Shown here piece after piece: positions 55,328-63,801 of a stretch of 64,000 nt of DNA (position 1 is its first letter; each line of letters opens with the position of its first letter). A model generated the notes under the pieces. That model was not told the DNA's origin and ran no database searches. It saw only the letters and a list, made by a program, of their open reading frames with translations. Origin of the DNA: Bacillus ndiopicus (GTDB taxonomy: Bacteria > Bacillota > Bacilli > Bacillales_A > Planococcaceae); contig NZ_HG964403.1 of assembly GCF_000612805.1 (NCBI RefSeq), forward strand, positions 967,015 to 1,031,014, written 5' to 3'. Position numbers and translations under genes: made by a program.

Positions 55328-55373
55328 AATCTTTTCAGCATTTATTTGAATTCAGAGAAAGGAAGCTCTATAT

Positions 55374-56348
55374 ATGTCTAAAATGGTTAACATGCTCTCT
55401 ATATTATGGCTCCTCAAATCGAGAAAACAATTGACTGCTAAGGAGCTAGCAGAAGAATTAGAAATTAGTATCCGTACAGTGTATCGCTATATTGATGCTC
55501 TGTGTGCAAGTGGAGTACCAATCATTTCAGATGCAGGACATAATGGTGGGTACAGTTTACTGAATGAATTCACAAAGGCACCTTTGTTTTTTAACCAGGA
55601 TGAACAAAAAGCACTTGTCCATGCTGCAAAATTTGCAATAGATGCAGGGTACCCCTTTAGTGAAGATTTAGATGAAGCAATTTCTAAATTAAAAACATAT
55701 ACAAATGAGGAGCAATTGGATAATATCAATCGTCATTTAAGAGGATTTGAAGTTATACATCCTACTGTTGAACCGTCATTGAAACCCATTCTTCAAGATT
55801 TAGAAATTGCTGTTGCCGAAAGTTATAGGCTATTTATTGATTATCATAAAGGGAATGAGATTAAATCACAATCACGCCATATTGACCCTTATGGTCTTGT
55901 TTATTGGAAAGGTAAGTGGTATACCGTTGCTTATTGCCATTTGCGTCAGGAAATTCGAAGTTTTCGAATTGATCGTATTCAATCATTATCTAGAACGGAT
56001 AAAAAATTTGATAGGCCTTCGGGATTTTCAGCACGAACTTTCTTTCTAAAAGATCTTTTACCTAATTCCAATCAACTTGAAAAGCTTATTTCTGTCCGCA
56101 TCAAAGGCAAGGCACATGCGCTTGATGATTTGTGTCAGCATTGGTTATTTAATCATGCTTTAATAGAGCGAAAAAACAATGAAGCTCTTTTTAAGGTTGA
56201 TAAGGAGGCTATTCATAGCTTTGTACCTTACTTTCTTCTACCCTATGGTAGATCTATAACCATTTTGGAGCCAACTGTATTACAAGAAAAATTGGCAACT
56301 ATCAGCCTTGAATTATTCAATCATTATCAAAATACTTCACTTCACTGA
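55374..56348 (+). CDS. WYL-domain transcriptional regulator (YafY/DeoR-like)
   Basis: A 324-residue regulator. The N-terminal HTH_11 (RKQLTAKELAEELEISIRTVYRYIDAL) is followed by a WYL domain with HIDPYGLVYWKGKWYTVAYC and RSFRIDRI, thought to bind small ligands or nucleic acid. Many such proteins regulate an adjacent gene; here the SRPBCC protein 68 bp downstream is the candidate. Its stop is inside its own terminator. Confidence 0.9.
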   Translation: MSKMVNMLSILWLLKSRKQLTAKELAEELEISIRTVYRYIDALCASGVPIISDAGHNGGYSLLNEFTKAPLFFNQDEQKALVHAAKFAIDAGYPFSEDLDEAISKLKTYTNEEQLDNINRHLRGFEVIHPTVEPSLKPILQDLEIAVAESYRLFIDYHKGNEIKSQSRHIDPYGLVYWKGKWYTVAYCHLRQEIRSFRIDRIQSLSRTDKKFDRPSGFSARTFFLKDLLPNSNQLEKLISVRIKGKAHALDDLCQHWLFNHALIERKNNEALFKVDKEAIHSFVPYFLLPYGRSITILEPTVLQEKLATISLELFNHYQNTSLH

Positions 56349-56373
56349 CCGTACTTGTCAGTGAAGTTTTTTT
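56340..56373 (+). terminator. Terminator of the WYL regulator gene
   Basis: CTTCACTGAC (56340-56349) pairs perfectly with GTCAGTGAAG (56357-56366), then seven T's. The left arm includes the stop codon. Confidence 0.9.
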
Positions 56374-56416
56374 ATAATGTACTTGTTCAGAATATAATTT
56401 TTAGGGGGCAAAAAAC

Positions 56417-56875
56417 ATGAAGGACTTGAAATATCAGTTTTACATCGCAGCTACACCTGAGGAAGTATGGAAGGCACTTGTCTCTCCAGAAGGTACAAAA
56501 CAAATTTATTATGGGTCTGTCATTAAATCTACATTTAAAATTGGCGATTCTTTAGAGTATGTCGGTCCAGGAGTCGATGGGGATGAAACCGTGCATGTAT
56601 ACGGAAATGTATTGGGATACGAGCCAAATCAGTTACTTCAATTTACTCATTATCCTGGAAAATCTTATGTGAAAGATGATCATGCATTTGAATCAAGAAT
56701 CACATATATTTTAGAGCCTTTAAGCTCATGTACGAAATTGACACTCATTCATGACCAGTGGAAAGAAGAGGATTCCTCTTATGAAAATACCGACAAGGCA
56801 TGGTGGATGATTTTAAATAATACAAAGACCTTGATAGAAACGGGGAATGTTTTAAACTTTAGCGAAGGCTCATAG
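56417..56875 (+). CDS. SRPBCC/AHSA1 family protein
   Basis: A 152-residue START-like helix-grip protein. The AHSA1 N-terminal motif YIAATPEEVWKALVSPEG and the later strands (FTHYPGKSYVKDD, RITYILEP) are clear, as is the C-terminal helix beginning GWWMILN-like (KAWWMILNNTKTL). Such domains bind hydrophobic ligands; no ligand is known here. Possibly controlled by the preceding WYL regulator. Confidence 0.85.
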   Translation: MKDLKYQFYIAATPEEVWKALVSPEGTKQIYYGSVIKSTFKIGDSLEYVGPGVDGDETVHVYGNVLGYEPNQLLQFTHYPGKSYVKDDHAFESRITYILEPLSSCTKLTLIHDQWKEEDSSYENTDKAWWMILNNTKTLIETGNVLNFSEGS

Positions 56876-56881
56876 GTCTAT

Positions 56882-56920
56882 CACAAATAAGGAGGTAGTG
56901 GAGCTCCTTATTTGTGTTTT
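56882..56920 (+). terminator. Terminator of the SRPBCC gene
   Basis: CACAAATAAGGAG (56882-56894) pairs with CTCCTTATTTGTG (56904-56916), then TTTT. Confidence 0.88.
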
Positions 56921-56966
56921 AAGATATACGATGTGAAGTCTATTTCACGAATCTCTGCTAAAAGAT

Positions 56967-57010
56967 AATCCATTTTGATCAATTTTTTTCAAAATGGATT
57001 ATTTTTATTT
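56967..57010. terminator. Second strong hairpin in the same gap
   Basis: AATCCATTTTGA (56967-56978) pairs perfectly with TCAAAATGGATT (56989-57000), followed by ATTTTTATTT. No gene lies between this and the previous terminator, so it is a backup or a remnant. Confidence 0.7.
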
Positions 57011-57056
57011 ACAGATAAAGTGAAACTACCAATCGAGTTTTTACGGGCTGTTTGAT

Positions 57057-57158
57057 CCCCCGCTTATACATCTCAATGTTATCTGATGTTTTGAAGTGGG
57101 GGTCTGGTGCTCCTGCGGTTACTCGTCGCAAAAGTACAGCCTGTTAATACGGGATAAA
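57057..57158 (-). repeat. Dispersed element, copy D head (inverted) with the 20-mer
   Basis: Read on the minus strand: the 20-mer related to 1492-1511, then TGCGACGAGTAACCGCA (57114-57130), GGAGCA, and a CCCCCACTT/AAGCGGGGG hairpin (57057-57065 with 57094-57102). The last resembles the CCACTT/AAGTGG hairpin after the head of copy B. The rest of the gap to 57214 shows nothing. Confidence 0.75.
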
Positions 57159-57214
57159 TAAAAGTTCATGAGATTTTTTCGAAGTTACAACAGCAATAAA
57201 AAAAGTCACCTTTC

Positions 57215-57712
57215 TTATTTTGCTTGATTTTTTGCATCAAGTCTTGCCTGACGCTCAGCAATTATAGCAGAACGGTCACGCAGTTTATGTTTATCCCGCA
57301 AAAATGCGTTAGATACTGGCTCCAGCTTTGCACTGTAGGAGCTAACTAGCTGTGCGAATTCTTTATTTACAATTAATAGTTGAAATGCTTGGAAGCTTTC
57401 TTTTGCCTGAATACGCCGTATCGCTTTTTGTAATTCATCTAACAAATTTGCACGATTTAACATGTCGAAAAAAGGAGATTGCGCTTCATTTTGCAAACAA
57501 TTATAAGCTTTTTGCAATGTGCGTAATGCCCCGTTCATATTGCCACGGCGCCAATGATACAGGCCTGTTGCAAGCTGCACAAAGCCAACGAGGATATGCT
57601 GTCTATCCCCTGGTGCAATTTCCTTCCAATACTCCTCTAACACTTCATGGCATTCAAAATAATCTTCATTGCCATTAAAATAAGCGCAATATTGCACAAA
57701 CAATGGATGCAT
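57215..57712 (-). CDS. DUF309 family protein
   Basis: A 165-residue all-helical protein. The DUF309 signature FNGNEDYFECHEVLEEYWKE and FVQLATGLYHWRRGN is clear. Function unknown. GTG 57721 is in frame, but ATG 57712 is 8 nt from AAAGG. In B. subtilis the family member ypuF is co-directional with scpAB; here it is inverted, with repeat modules on both sides. Confidence 0.9.
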   Translation of the reverse strand: MHPLFVQYCAYFNGNEDYFECHEVLEEYWKEIAPGDRQHILVGFVQLATGLYHWRRGNMNGALRTLQKAYNCLQNEAQSPFFDMLNRANLLDELQKAIRRIQAKESFQAFQLLIVNKEFAQLVSSYSAKLEPVSNAFLRDKHKLRDRSAIIAERQARLDAKNQAK

Positions 57713-57760
57713 AACCCTCACCTTTCCTCTTTACGAATAACGTATTAAAATAGTATCATA

Positions 57761-57850
57761 TCAATTGCGCCCAGGCGTAATTGTGTCCAGATTTTAATAG
57801 GAATTTGCAAGGATATCCCAATTAAAATCTATGACATCCTCTGAAGGATT
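57761..57850 (-). repeat. Dispersed structured element, copy D tail (inverted)
   Basis: Helix 1 pairs AGATTTTAAT (57789-57798) with ATTAAAATCT (57821-57830), plus GTC/GAC outside. Helix 2 is CAATTGCGCC-CA-GGCGTAATTG (57762-57783). The extended 10 bp stem differs in sequence from copy B but keeps pairing. It lies just upstream of the DUF309 gene and in its direction. Confidence 0.8.
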
Positions 57851-57894
57851 TATATTAATGCAATGGATTTCCACTGAATGAATTAATATAAATC
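57847..57894. repeat. Inverted repeat upstream of scpA
   Basis: GATTTATATTAAT (57847-57859) and ATTAATATAAATC (57882-57894) form a perfect 13 bp AT-rich inverted repeat 28 bp before the scpA start. It has no T-run; an operator or a repeat end is possible. Confidence 0.55.
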
Positions 57895-57922
57895 TCGACA
57901 AGAAACGACAGGTGGTAATCAA

Positions 57923-58705
57923 ATGTCTTATGAAGTAAAGCTTGAAGCATTTTCAGGCCCACTCGATTTATTATTGCATTTAATTAATCGTTTGGAAATT
58001 GATATATATGATATTCCGATGGCGGAATTAACGGCTCAATATATTGATCATATACATGCAATGCAAGTGTTGGAATTAAATGAAGCAAGTGAATATTTGG
58101 TAATGGCAGCAACGCTTTTAGCCATTAAAAGTAGAATGCTTTTACCTATTCATGAAGGTGAAATGGAAGATGCAGAGTTTGAGTTAGATAGCGCTGACCC
58201 ACGTGATGAACTTGTAGCACGCTTAATCGAATATAAAAAATATAAAGAGGCAGCAACGCAACTGCAAGTGCTTGAAACGGAGCGTGCCCAAGTGTATACA
58301 CGTCCACCAGCGGATTTATCAGCATTTATGCCGGATGAGCAGCTGGCGTTATTCGATGCAAATGTTAACGTCTATGATATGCTTGCTGCATTCCAGAAGC
58401 TGCTGCGCCGTAAGCAATTAAAAAAGCCTTTGCAAACGAGGGTAGCAAGGCAAGAAATTTCAATTCGAGAAAAAATGTATTCGGTTGTCGCTTCTTTAAA
58501 GAAAACAGGGGGGCGCGCGATGTTTTCAGAGCTATTCCCTTATGAGGATAAATCGACTTTAATTGTTACTTTTTTATCACTATTAGAATTAATGAAGCGT
58601 CAAGTAGTATTTGTAGAGCAGCAGCGCAACTTTGAAGATTTGACGGTGCTATTACAGAAGGAGGAGATTGACGATGAACTCGAGGACGTTGATGAGCAAA
58701 ATTGA
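57923..58705 (+). CDS. scpA: Segregation and condensation protein ScpA
   Basis: The 260-residue kleisin subunit of the SMC-ScpAB condensin. The N-terminal YEVKLEAFSGPLDLLLHLINRLEIDIYDIP block (landmark) binds the SMC neck, and the C-terminal winged helix (TGGRAMFSELFPYEDKSTLIVTFLSLLEL region) binds the SMC head. It overlaps scpB by 32 bp. Confidence 0.96.
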   Translation: MSYEVKLEAFSGPLDLLLHLINRLEIDIYDIPMAELTAQYIDHIHAMQVLELNEASEYLVMAATLLAIKSRMLLPIHEGEMEDAEFELDSADPRDELVARLIEYKKYKEAATQLQVLETERAQVYTRPPADLSAFMPDEQLALFDANVNVYDMLAAFQKLLRRKQLKKPLQTRVARQEISIREKMYSVVASLKKTGGRAMFSELFPYEDKSTLIVTFLSLLELMKRQVVFVEQQRNFEDLTVLLQKEEIDDELEDVDEQN

Positions 58706-59258
58706 AGCACTCCTCTTCGTAGTTGGAGATGAAGGCATGACGGTACGTCAGTTAGCAAATTATTTAGAAGTAGAGGATATGGACGTTGAAGCAGGACTAA
58801 GTGAGCTTGCAACGCAATATAATGAATCAGAGACATCTGGTATTGCATTGAAGCAATTAGCAGGTACATATCAATTAACAACAAAACCAGAAATGGCAGA
58901 AACAATTAAAAAGCTTGTTGATAACCCGACAAATCAATTACTAACAGCTGCTTCTGTCGAGGTGCTTGCAATTATTGCGTACAAGCAACCTATCACAAGA
59001 GTTGAAGTAGAAGATTTACGCGGAGTTAAAAGCGAAAAGCCAATTCAAACACTTGTTTCAAGAGGGCTTATTCAGGATGTCGGACGTGTAGAAGGGACAG
59101 GGCGTGCTATTTTATATGGCACAACGAAGGAATTTTTAAACTACTTCGGCTTGAAGGACATTGCAGAGCTACCGCCATTACCAGAAGGACATGACGTGGA
59201 AGAAGAGCAGGAAGCCGATCTATTTTTAACGAAATTCCAAGAAGCATTTAATGACTAA
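58674..59258 (+). CDS. scpB: Segregation and condensation protein ScpB
   Basis: The 194-residue condensin accessory protein, a dimer of two winged helices that binds the ScpA linker. MSKIEALLFVVGDEGMTVRQLA and LAIIAYKQPITRVEVEDLRGVKSEKPIQTL segments are typical. ATG 58674 lies 9 nt from AAGGAGGAG inside the scpA end. Ordered with scpA and the D,D-carboxypeptidase as in B. subtilis. Confidence 0.95.
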   Translation: MNSRTLMSKIEALLFVVGDEGMTVRQLANYLEVEDMDVEAGLSELATQYNESETSGIALKQLAGTYQLTTKPEMAETIKKLVDNPTNQLLTAASVEVLAIIAYKQPITRVEVEDLRGVKSEKPIQTLVSRGLIQDVGRVEGTGRAILYGTTKEFLNYFGLKDIAELPPLPEGHDVEEEQEADLFLTKFQEAFND

Positions 59259-59270
59259 AGGAGTGAATGT

Positions 59271-60236
59271 TTGAGAAAGTGGCTATGTGTCGTATTACTT
59301 TTCGTTTTATTGCAGCCTTCAGCACAAGCGTCAAGTCATGCATATGCGGTAGTGGATGCGCAAACAGGAAGGCTACTTATGGGTACGAATGAGCATGTGC
59401 GGTTACCGATTGCGAGCTTAACAAAAATATGGACAGCGCTAGTCGTCCTTGAAAACAGCGAGCTAAGTGACAAGGTGACCATTTCAGAGCGCGCTGCATT
59501 GAGCGAAGGCTCCTCCATTTATTTAGAAAAGGGGCAGACATATTCTATTGAAACGTTGCTATATGGTCTTATGTTACGCTCTGGTAATGATGCAGCACAC
59601 GCACTTGCAGAGCATGTAGGAGGCTCTGTAGAAGGCTTTGTTTATTTAATGAATGAGCGGGCGCGGCTAGCGGGCTTGTCGGATACGGTGTTTAGCAATC
59701 CGTCAGGCTTACACAATGAGCAGCATCTTTCCTCTGCTTATGATACAGCTCGTATGCTACAGATTGCGATGCGCAATGAACAATTTAAAAAAATTGCTTC
59801 AACTGTTATTTTTAATGGAGAACAAAACTGGAAAAATAAGCATCGCCTTTTATCAGAAAATAACGGAGCAATTGCAGGCAAGACAGGCTTTACAAAAGTA
59901 GCAGGTCGCACGCTCGCCACTTATTTTCAAAAGGAGCAAAAGCAATTTATTGTTGTCACTTTAAATGAATCAGATGATTGGCGTGTACACAATGCACTGG
60001 CCGATAATATTGCTAAAAATTATGCAGAACGTACTTTGGCTAAAAAAGGAACATACACGGTGGCGGGAGAAAAAATAATTGTTAATGAGCCTATTAAAAT
60101 GCTTGTGACAAAAGCTGAAGTGCGCGATATGCAGCATGTCGTCTATTTGCCAACAGATGCTCGTAAAAAAGAAGCTATCTGGTATGTCTATAACAAAGGT
60201 CGCCCAGTACACGCTGTGGCGGTGGAAAGAGAATAA
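59271..60236 (+). CDS. D-alanyl-D-alanine carboxypeptidase (DacB/DacF type)
   Basis: A 321-residue penicillin-binding protein that trims the last D-alanine from wall peptides. Signal peptide 1-20 (ends AQA). The active-site motifs are Ser49-x-x-Lys52 (SLTK), Ser104-x-Asn106 (SGN) and Lys203-Thr-Gly (KTG). Start TTG with AAAGGAGTG. By position after scpB it corresponds to dacB, the sporulation carboxypeptidase; it is shorter than DacB, and dacF is missing elsewhere in the window, so either name is open. Confidence 0.9.
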   Translation: MRKWLCVVLLFVLLQPSAQASSHAYAVVDAQTGRLLMGTNEHVRLPIASLTKIWTALVVLENSELSDKVTISERAALSEGSSIYLEKGQTYSIETLLYGLMLRSGNDAAHALAEHVGGSVEGFVYLMNERARLAGLSDTVFSNPSGLHNEQHLSSAYDTARMLQIAMRNEQFKKIASTVIFNGEQNWKNKHRLLSENNGAIAGKTGFTKVAGRTLATYFQKEQKQFIVVTLNESDDWRVHNALADNIAKNYAERTLAKKGTYTVAGEKIIVNEPIKMLVTKAEVRDMQHVVYLPTDARKKEAIWYVYNKGRPVHAVAVERE

Positions 60237-60241
60237 GATAC

Positions 60242-60292
60242 AGCACCTCAAGTTGTTGGAGTATGTTTAACAACTTGAGGTGCTGTTTTTTT
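60242..60292 (+). terminator. Terminator of the carboxypeptidase gene
   Basis: AGCACCTCAAGTTGTT (60242-60257) pairs perfectly with AACAACTTGAGGTGCT (60269-60284), then G and seven T's. Confidence 0.95.
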
Positions 60293-60420
60293 ACACAGAC
60301 AAGATGGAATGATAGAGTAACCTCAACTTAATTATGAACAAACTTTCTTATTTTCTGCATAATTTCTTCACATTTATTGATTATACTAGTTTTAGTAATG
60401 GGAAAGGAACAAATGGAAGA

Positions 60421-61782
60421 GTGAATAAACTATCTACAAAATTAGCAATTAGCTTCTTTTTAGTTGTGTTAATAATGGAATCTATCCTAATGTACTATCT
60501 ACATCGAAGCATGATTAATACGAGAGTAGAGGAGGAATTTTCTTTACTATTGGCAAATGGCGCCAATCATCGTGATGTGCTTGTAGAAAATTATTCAGAA
60601 ATCACCTTAAAGCATATCTCTTTAATGGAGCAAAACGGAAATAGAGAAGTGATGATTACAAATAAAACGGGTGACATAATTAGTAGCTCAGCTTCTTCTC
60701 ATATGATACAAGAAGAGTACCAATTTATCATTAAGGATCTTCACAATAAAAAGGACGAAATCATTGTTTCTGAATGGAGGAGTTCACCGTATATTATTAG
60801 CGTTCATCCATATAAAGTCGATAAAGAGCGCTATGGCTATGTACTTATGCTGCAAAATACAAGCTCGCTTAATCAAATGGTTGATAAAATGAATATGCAC
60901 TTTGTTTTATCAGGTATTACTGGCTTTGTTGCACTATTTATCGTGTATATTATGCTATCAAAAATCATTACGAGACCTTTAATGCGCATGAAAGAGGCAA
61001 CAGAGAAATTGAGCAAGGGGGACTTTAAAGTGAGCTTGCTTAATTTAGGGAAGGATGAGCTAGGTGAATTAGCAGGCTCCATTCATAAATTAGCCAATGA
61101 CTTGGAGCGCCTACAAAACGATAGAAATGAATTTTTAGCAGCAATTGCTCATGAATTGAGTACACCGTTGACCTATTTAATAGGCTATTCAAAAATTGCG
61201 ATGAGGGAGGGAACTAGTGAGAAAGAGCGTCAACATTATATTGAAATCATTGGTGAAGAAGCGAATCGGATGAAGGATTTAGTAAAAAATCTAATGGATT
61301 TAGCTCGGATGAATGAAACAGCATTTGACGTGTCAAAGGAAACTTTTCTCGTTAGATCATTTTTAGAAAATGTTTGTCAGCTTGTTGCGTCGTCTTATAG
61401 CTTAAAAAAGATAAAGCTTGAGCTTATTTGCGATGAGCAGCTTCAAATTTATTCGGATCGAACACGCTTAGAGCAAACTGTACTTAATTTATTGGATAAT
61501 GCATTGAAATATTCAAATGAAAACTCAGTTGTCACTTTAAAGGCTGAGCAAAATAATGAGAAAATTGTTATTTCTGTTAAGGATACAGGTATCGGTATTC
61601 CTGCTGAGGAAATCGAATACATCTTCGAAAAGCTGTATCGGGTTGAGAAGTCACGTTCCCGTACAAATGGTGGCTCTGGAATAGGGCTGGCGATTGTGAA
61701 GGAGCTCGTTTCTGCACTTGGCGGAACGATTGAAGTGACAAGCAAAGTAGGAGAAGGAAGTACATTTACAATCACAATTTAA
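60421..61782 (+). CDS. Sensor histidine kinase of a probable envelope/copper two-component system
   Basis: A roughly 453-residue kinase with two membrane helices (about 9-28 and 160-182), a 130-residue external sensor domain, a HAMP linker (RPLMRMKEATEKLSKGDF), phospho-acceptor His244 in AAIAHELSTPL, and an ATPase domain with N box DNALKYS and G boxes DTGIGIP and GSGIGLAI. The frame opens at ATG 60334, but no ribosome site is there; GTG 60421 gives a normal N-terminus with a weak purine-rich site. The sensor domain is not recognised. Metal sensing is inferred from the CueP gene downstream. Confidence 0.88.
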   Translation: MNKLSTKLAISFFLVVLIMESILMYYLHRSMINTRVEEEFSLLLANGANHRDVLVENYSEITLKHISLMEQNGNREVMITNKTGDIISSSASSHMIQEEYQFIIKDLHNKKDEIIVSEWRSSPYIISVHPYKVDKERYGYVLMLQNTSSLNQMVDKMNMHFVLSGITGFVALFIVYIMLSKIITRPLMRMKEATEKLSKGDFKVSLLNLGKDELGELAGSIHKLANDLERLQNDRNEFLAAIAHELSTPLTYLIGYSKIAMREGTSEKERQHYIEIIGEEANRMKDLVKNLMDLARMNETAFDVSKETFLVRSFLENVCQLVASSYSLKKIKLELICDEQLQIYSDRTRLEQTVLNLLDNALKYSNENSVVTLKAEQNNEKIVISVKDTGIGIPAEEIEYIFEKLYRVEKSRSRTNGGSGIGLAIVKELVSALGGTIEVTSKVGEGSTFTITI

Positions 61783-61798
61783 AGGGGGAGGGAAATAA

Positions 61799-62479
61799 GT
61801 GCATACGGTTCTTTTAATTGATGATGAGGAAAGAATGTTAAATTTAGTAGAGCTGTTTCTTTCTCCTTATAACATTGCATGTCTAAAGGAAACAAGTGGT
61901 GAAAAAGCACTAGAAATACTAAAGAAAAAAGAGATTGCTCTTGTTCTACTAGATGTAATGATGCCGTATATGGATGGCTGGCAAGTGTGTCAAAAAATAC
62001 GTGAATTTTCAAACGTTCCCATTATAATGCTGACTGCACGGGCTGATAAGTCAGATTTAGTGAAAGGGTTAAACCTTGGGGCTGATGATTATATTGCTAA
62101 GCCTTTTGATGAAGGGGAATTAATAGCGAGAGTCAACGCACAATTGCGTAGAGCTTCAGTAAATGACAGGTCAAAAAAAGCTGCCATTTACTTTGAAAAA
62201 TTTATTTTAGATGCAGAGATGTATGCCTTGCACTATGAGCATTTAACAACATCGCTTACGTATAAGGAGTTTTATATATTAAAGGCGCTTATTTCTAGAC
62301 CTTCTAAGACATTTACGCGGGAGGAATTATTAACTGCAGCATGGGAATATGAAGCAGAAATCGATATTCGAACAGTAGATTCTCATATTCGAAATTTAAG
62401 GGATAAGCTAAAAAAGGCTAGTTTTCCGACAGATATATTTTTAAAAACAGTGTGGGGAATTGGCTACAAGTGGAATTAA
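61799..62479 (+). CDS. OmpR/PhoB-family response regulator
   Basis: A 226-residue regulator. The receiver domain shows the acidic cluster LIDDEER, phospho-acceptor Asp in VLLDVMMPYMDGW (about residue 51), and the Lys in DDYIAKPF. The C-terminal winged helix (LTYKEFYILKALI ... FTREELLTAAW ... RTVDSHIRNLRDKL) binds DNA. Start GTG behind AAAGGGGGAG. It follows the kinase by 16 bp and precedes the CueP-like gene by 29 bp, so the four genes probably form an operon. Confidence 0.93.
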   Translation: MHTVLLIDDEERMLNLVELFLSPYNIACLKETSGEKALEILKKKEIALVLLDVMMPYMDGWQVCQKIREFSNVPIIMLTARADKSDLVKGLNLGADDYIAKPFDEGELIARVNAQLRRASVNDRSKKAAIYFEKFILDAEMYALHYEHLTTSLTYKEFYILKALISRPSKTFTREELLTAAWEYEAEIDIRTVDSHIRNLRDKLKKASFPTDIFLKTVWGIGYKWN

Positions 62480-62508
62480 TTGATTTGAAATAAGGGGGAG
62501 CAAATAAA

Positions 62509-63033
62509 ATGAAATTAAAATTATTAGTAGCTACATTAATGGGAGTAAGTTTATTAGCAGCATGTGCTGAAGAGGAAGCGGCAGTGAAAAAGATTGAAGC
62601 GTCAGCAATTAAAGAAATGGTGCAAGATTATACGTTGCGAAATACGACTGCCAAATCTGCCTCTATTACGTCTACTCAGCTAGTCGTAACAAATGATAAC
62701 GGTGCCAAGGAGATTTATGAGTTACCAGAGAATGAGTTTTTTGTTTCCATTGCCCCGTACATAAATGAAACACATCCTTGCGATAATCATAGTTTAACGG
62801 GGTGTCAAGGTGAATTAGCAAGCAAGCAGTTTGATGTCTATATTGCGGATGAAAAGGGCAATGCTGTTGTCAATGAAACATTGCAAACAGAGGCAAACGG
62901 GTTTATTGACTTGTGGCTCCCACGCAATCAAACATATCAAATTAAAATACAGCATGATGGTAAGGCAGTTGAATCAGAGTTTTCTACTTTTGACAAGGAT
63001 GGAACTTGCATTACAACACTGCAATTAAGCTAA
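62509..63033 (+). CDS. CueP-family copper-binding lipoprotein
   Basis: A 174-residue lipoprotein. The lipobox LLAAC puts the lipidated Cys at 19. The conserved CueP core IAPYINETHPCDNHSLTGCQ holds Cys91 and Cys99, and the third Cys is at 167 (DGTCITTLQLS). The spacings of 8 and 68 residues equal those I recall for Salmonella CueP (96, 104, 172), a periplasmic copper-binding protein. Here it would sit on the outer face of the membrane. GGGGGAGC precedes the ATG. Confidence 0.85.
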   Translation: MKLKLLVATLMGVSLLAACAEEEAAVKKIEASAIKEMVQDYTLRNTTAKSASITSTQLVVTNDNGAKEIYELPENEFFVSIAPYINETHPCDNHSLTGCQGELASKQFDVYIADEKGNAVVNETLQTEANGFIDLWLPRNQTYQIKIQHDGKAVESEFSTFDKDGTCITTLQLS

Positions 63034-63051
63034 TAAAGTAGGGGGATAAAA

Positions 63052-63783
63052 ATGTATAGTTTTTTGTCTCAAATAGGTCAAGTAATTAGCGAGCCATTGT
63101 CATCGTTTTTTAGCTCATACAACCATTCACCCATTGTTGCTGCACTGTTGCTCGGGTTAATTGGCGCCGCTGCTCCCTGTCAGCTAACAGGAAATATTAG
63201 CGCCATTACGTTATACGGCAATCGCACGATTCAAAAGGATGCTAGCTCGGGGGTTATTGCTGCTTTTATTATGGGGAAAATTGTAGTTTACAGTGCCATT
63301 GGATTGTTTGCATGGCTTTTTGGACAAACATTTGAAACGGCACTTACAGCCTATTTCCCGCTATTTAGAAAGAGTATTGGTCCATTATTAATACTTACAG
63401 GGCTAGTGCTCATAGGTGTTCTAAAGCTGAAATTTTTAAATCGTCTTACAAGCTATATGCCATCGAAATTAATAAAAGGAAAGCTTGGCTCATTTCTGCT
63501 GGGTGCAAGTTTTGCCATCGCATTTTGCCCAACAATGTTCGTTATCTTTTTTGTGTGGCTAATGCCAATCGTTGCTTCCACCTCTTACGGCATAGTATTG
63601 CCAGCTATTTTTGGCAGTGCAACATCGATTCCATTGATTATTGTTTTATGGTTTATTTGGTATTTTGATGTAAAGGGCTTAGTAATGAAGAAAAGCATGA
63701 AAATCGGAAAAGTGATTCAACAAGTAGCAGGGGCTTTACTAATCATTATAGGCTTTCTCGATACACTCACTTATTGGGGGTAG
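63052..63783 (+). CDS. DsbD/CcdA-like thiol-transfer membrane protein
   Basis: A 243-residue protein with six predicted membrane helices. Cys43 in GAAAPCQLTGN and Cys159 in IAFCPTMFV lie in helices 1 and 4, the pair that carries electrons across the membrane in the DsbD/CcdA family (also annotated near the sulfite-exporter/urease-accessory H-type branch). It could reduce the cysteines of the CueP-like protein encoded 18 bp upstream. The gene ends just before a minisatellite. Confidence 0.8.
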   Translation: MYSFLSQIGQVISEPLSSFFSSYNHSPIVAALLLGLIGAAAPCQLTGNISAITLYGNRTIQKDASSGVIAAFIMGKIVVYSAIGLFAWLFGQTFETALTAYFPLFRKSIGPLLILTGLVLIGVLKLKFLNRLTSYMPSKLIKGKLGSFLLGASFAIAFCPTMFVIFFVWLMPIVASTSYGIVLPAIFGSATSIPLIIVLWFIWYFDVKGLVMKKSMKIGKVIQQVAGALLIIIGFLDTLTYWG

Positions 63784-63801
63784 TAGTAAAAGTAGAAACC
63801 A

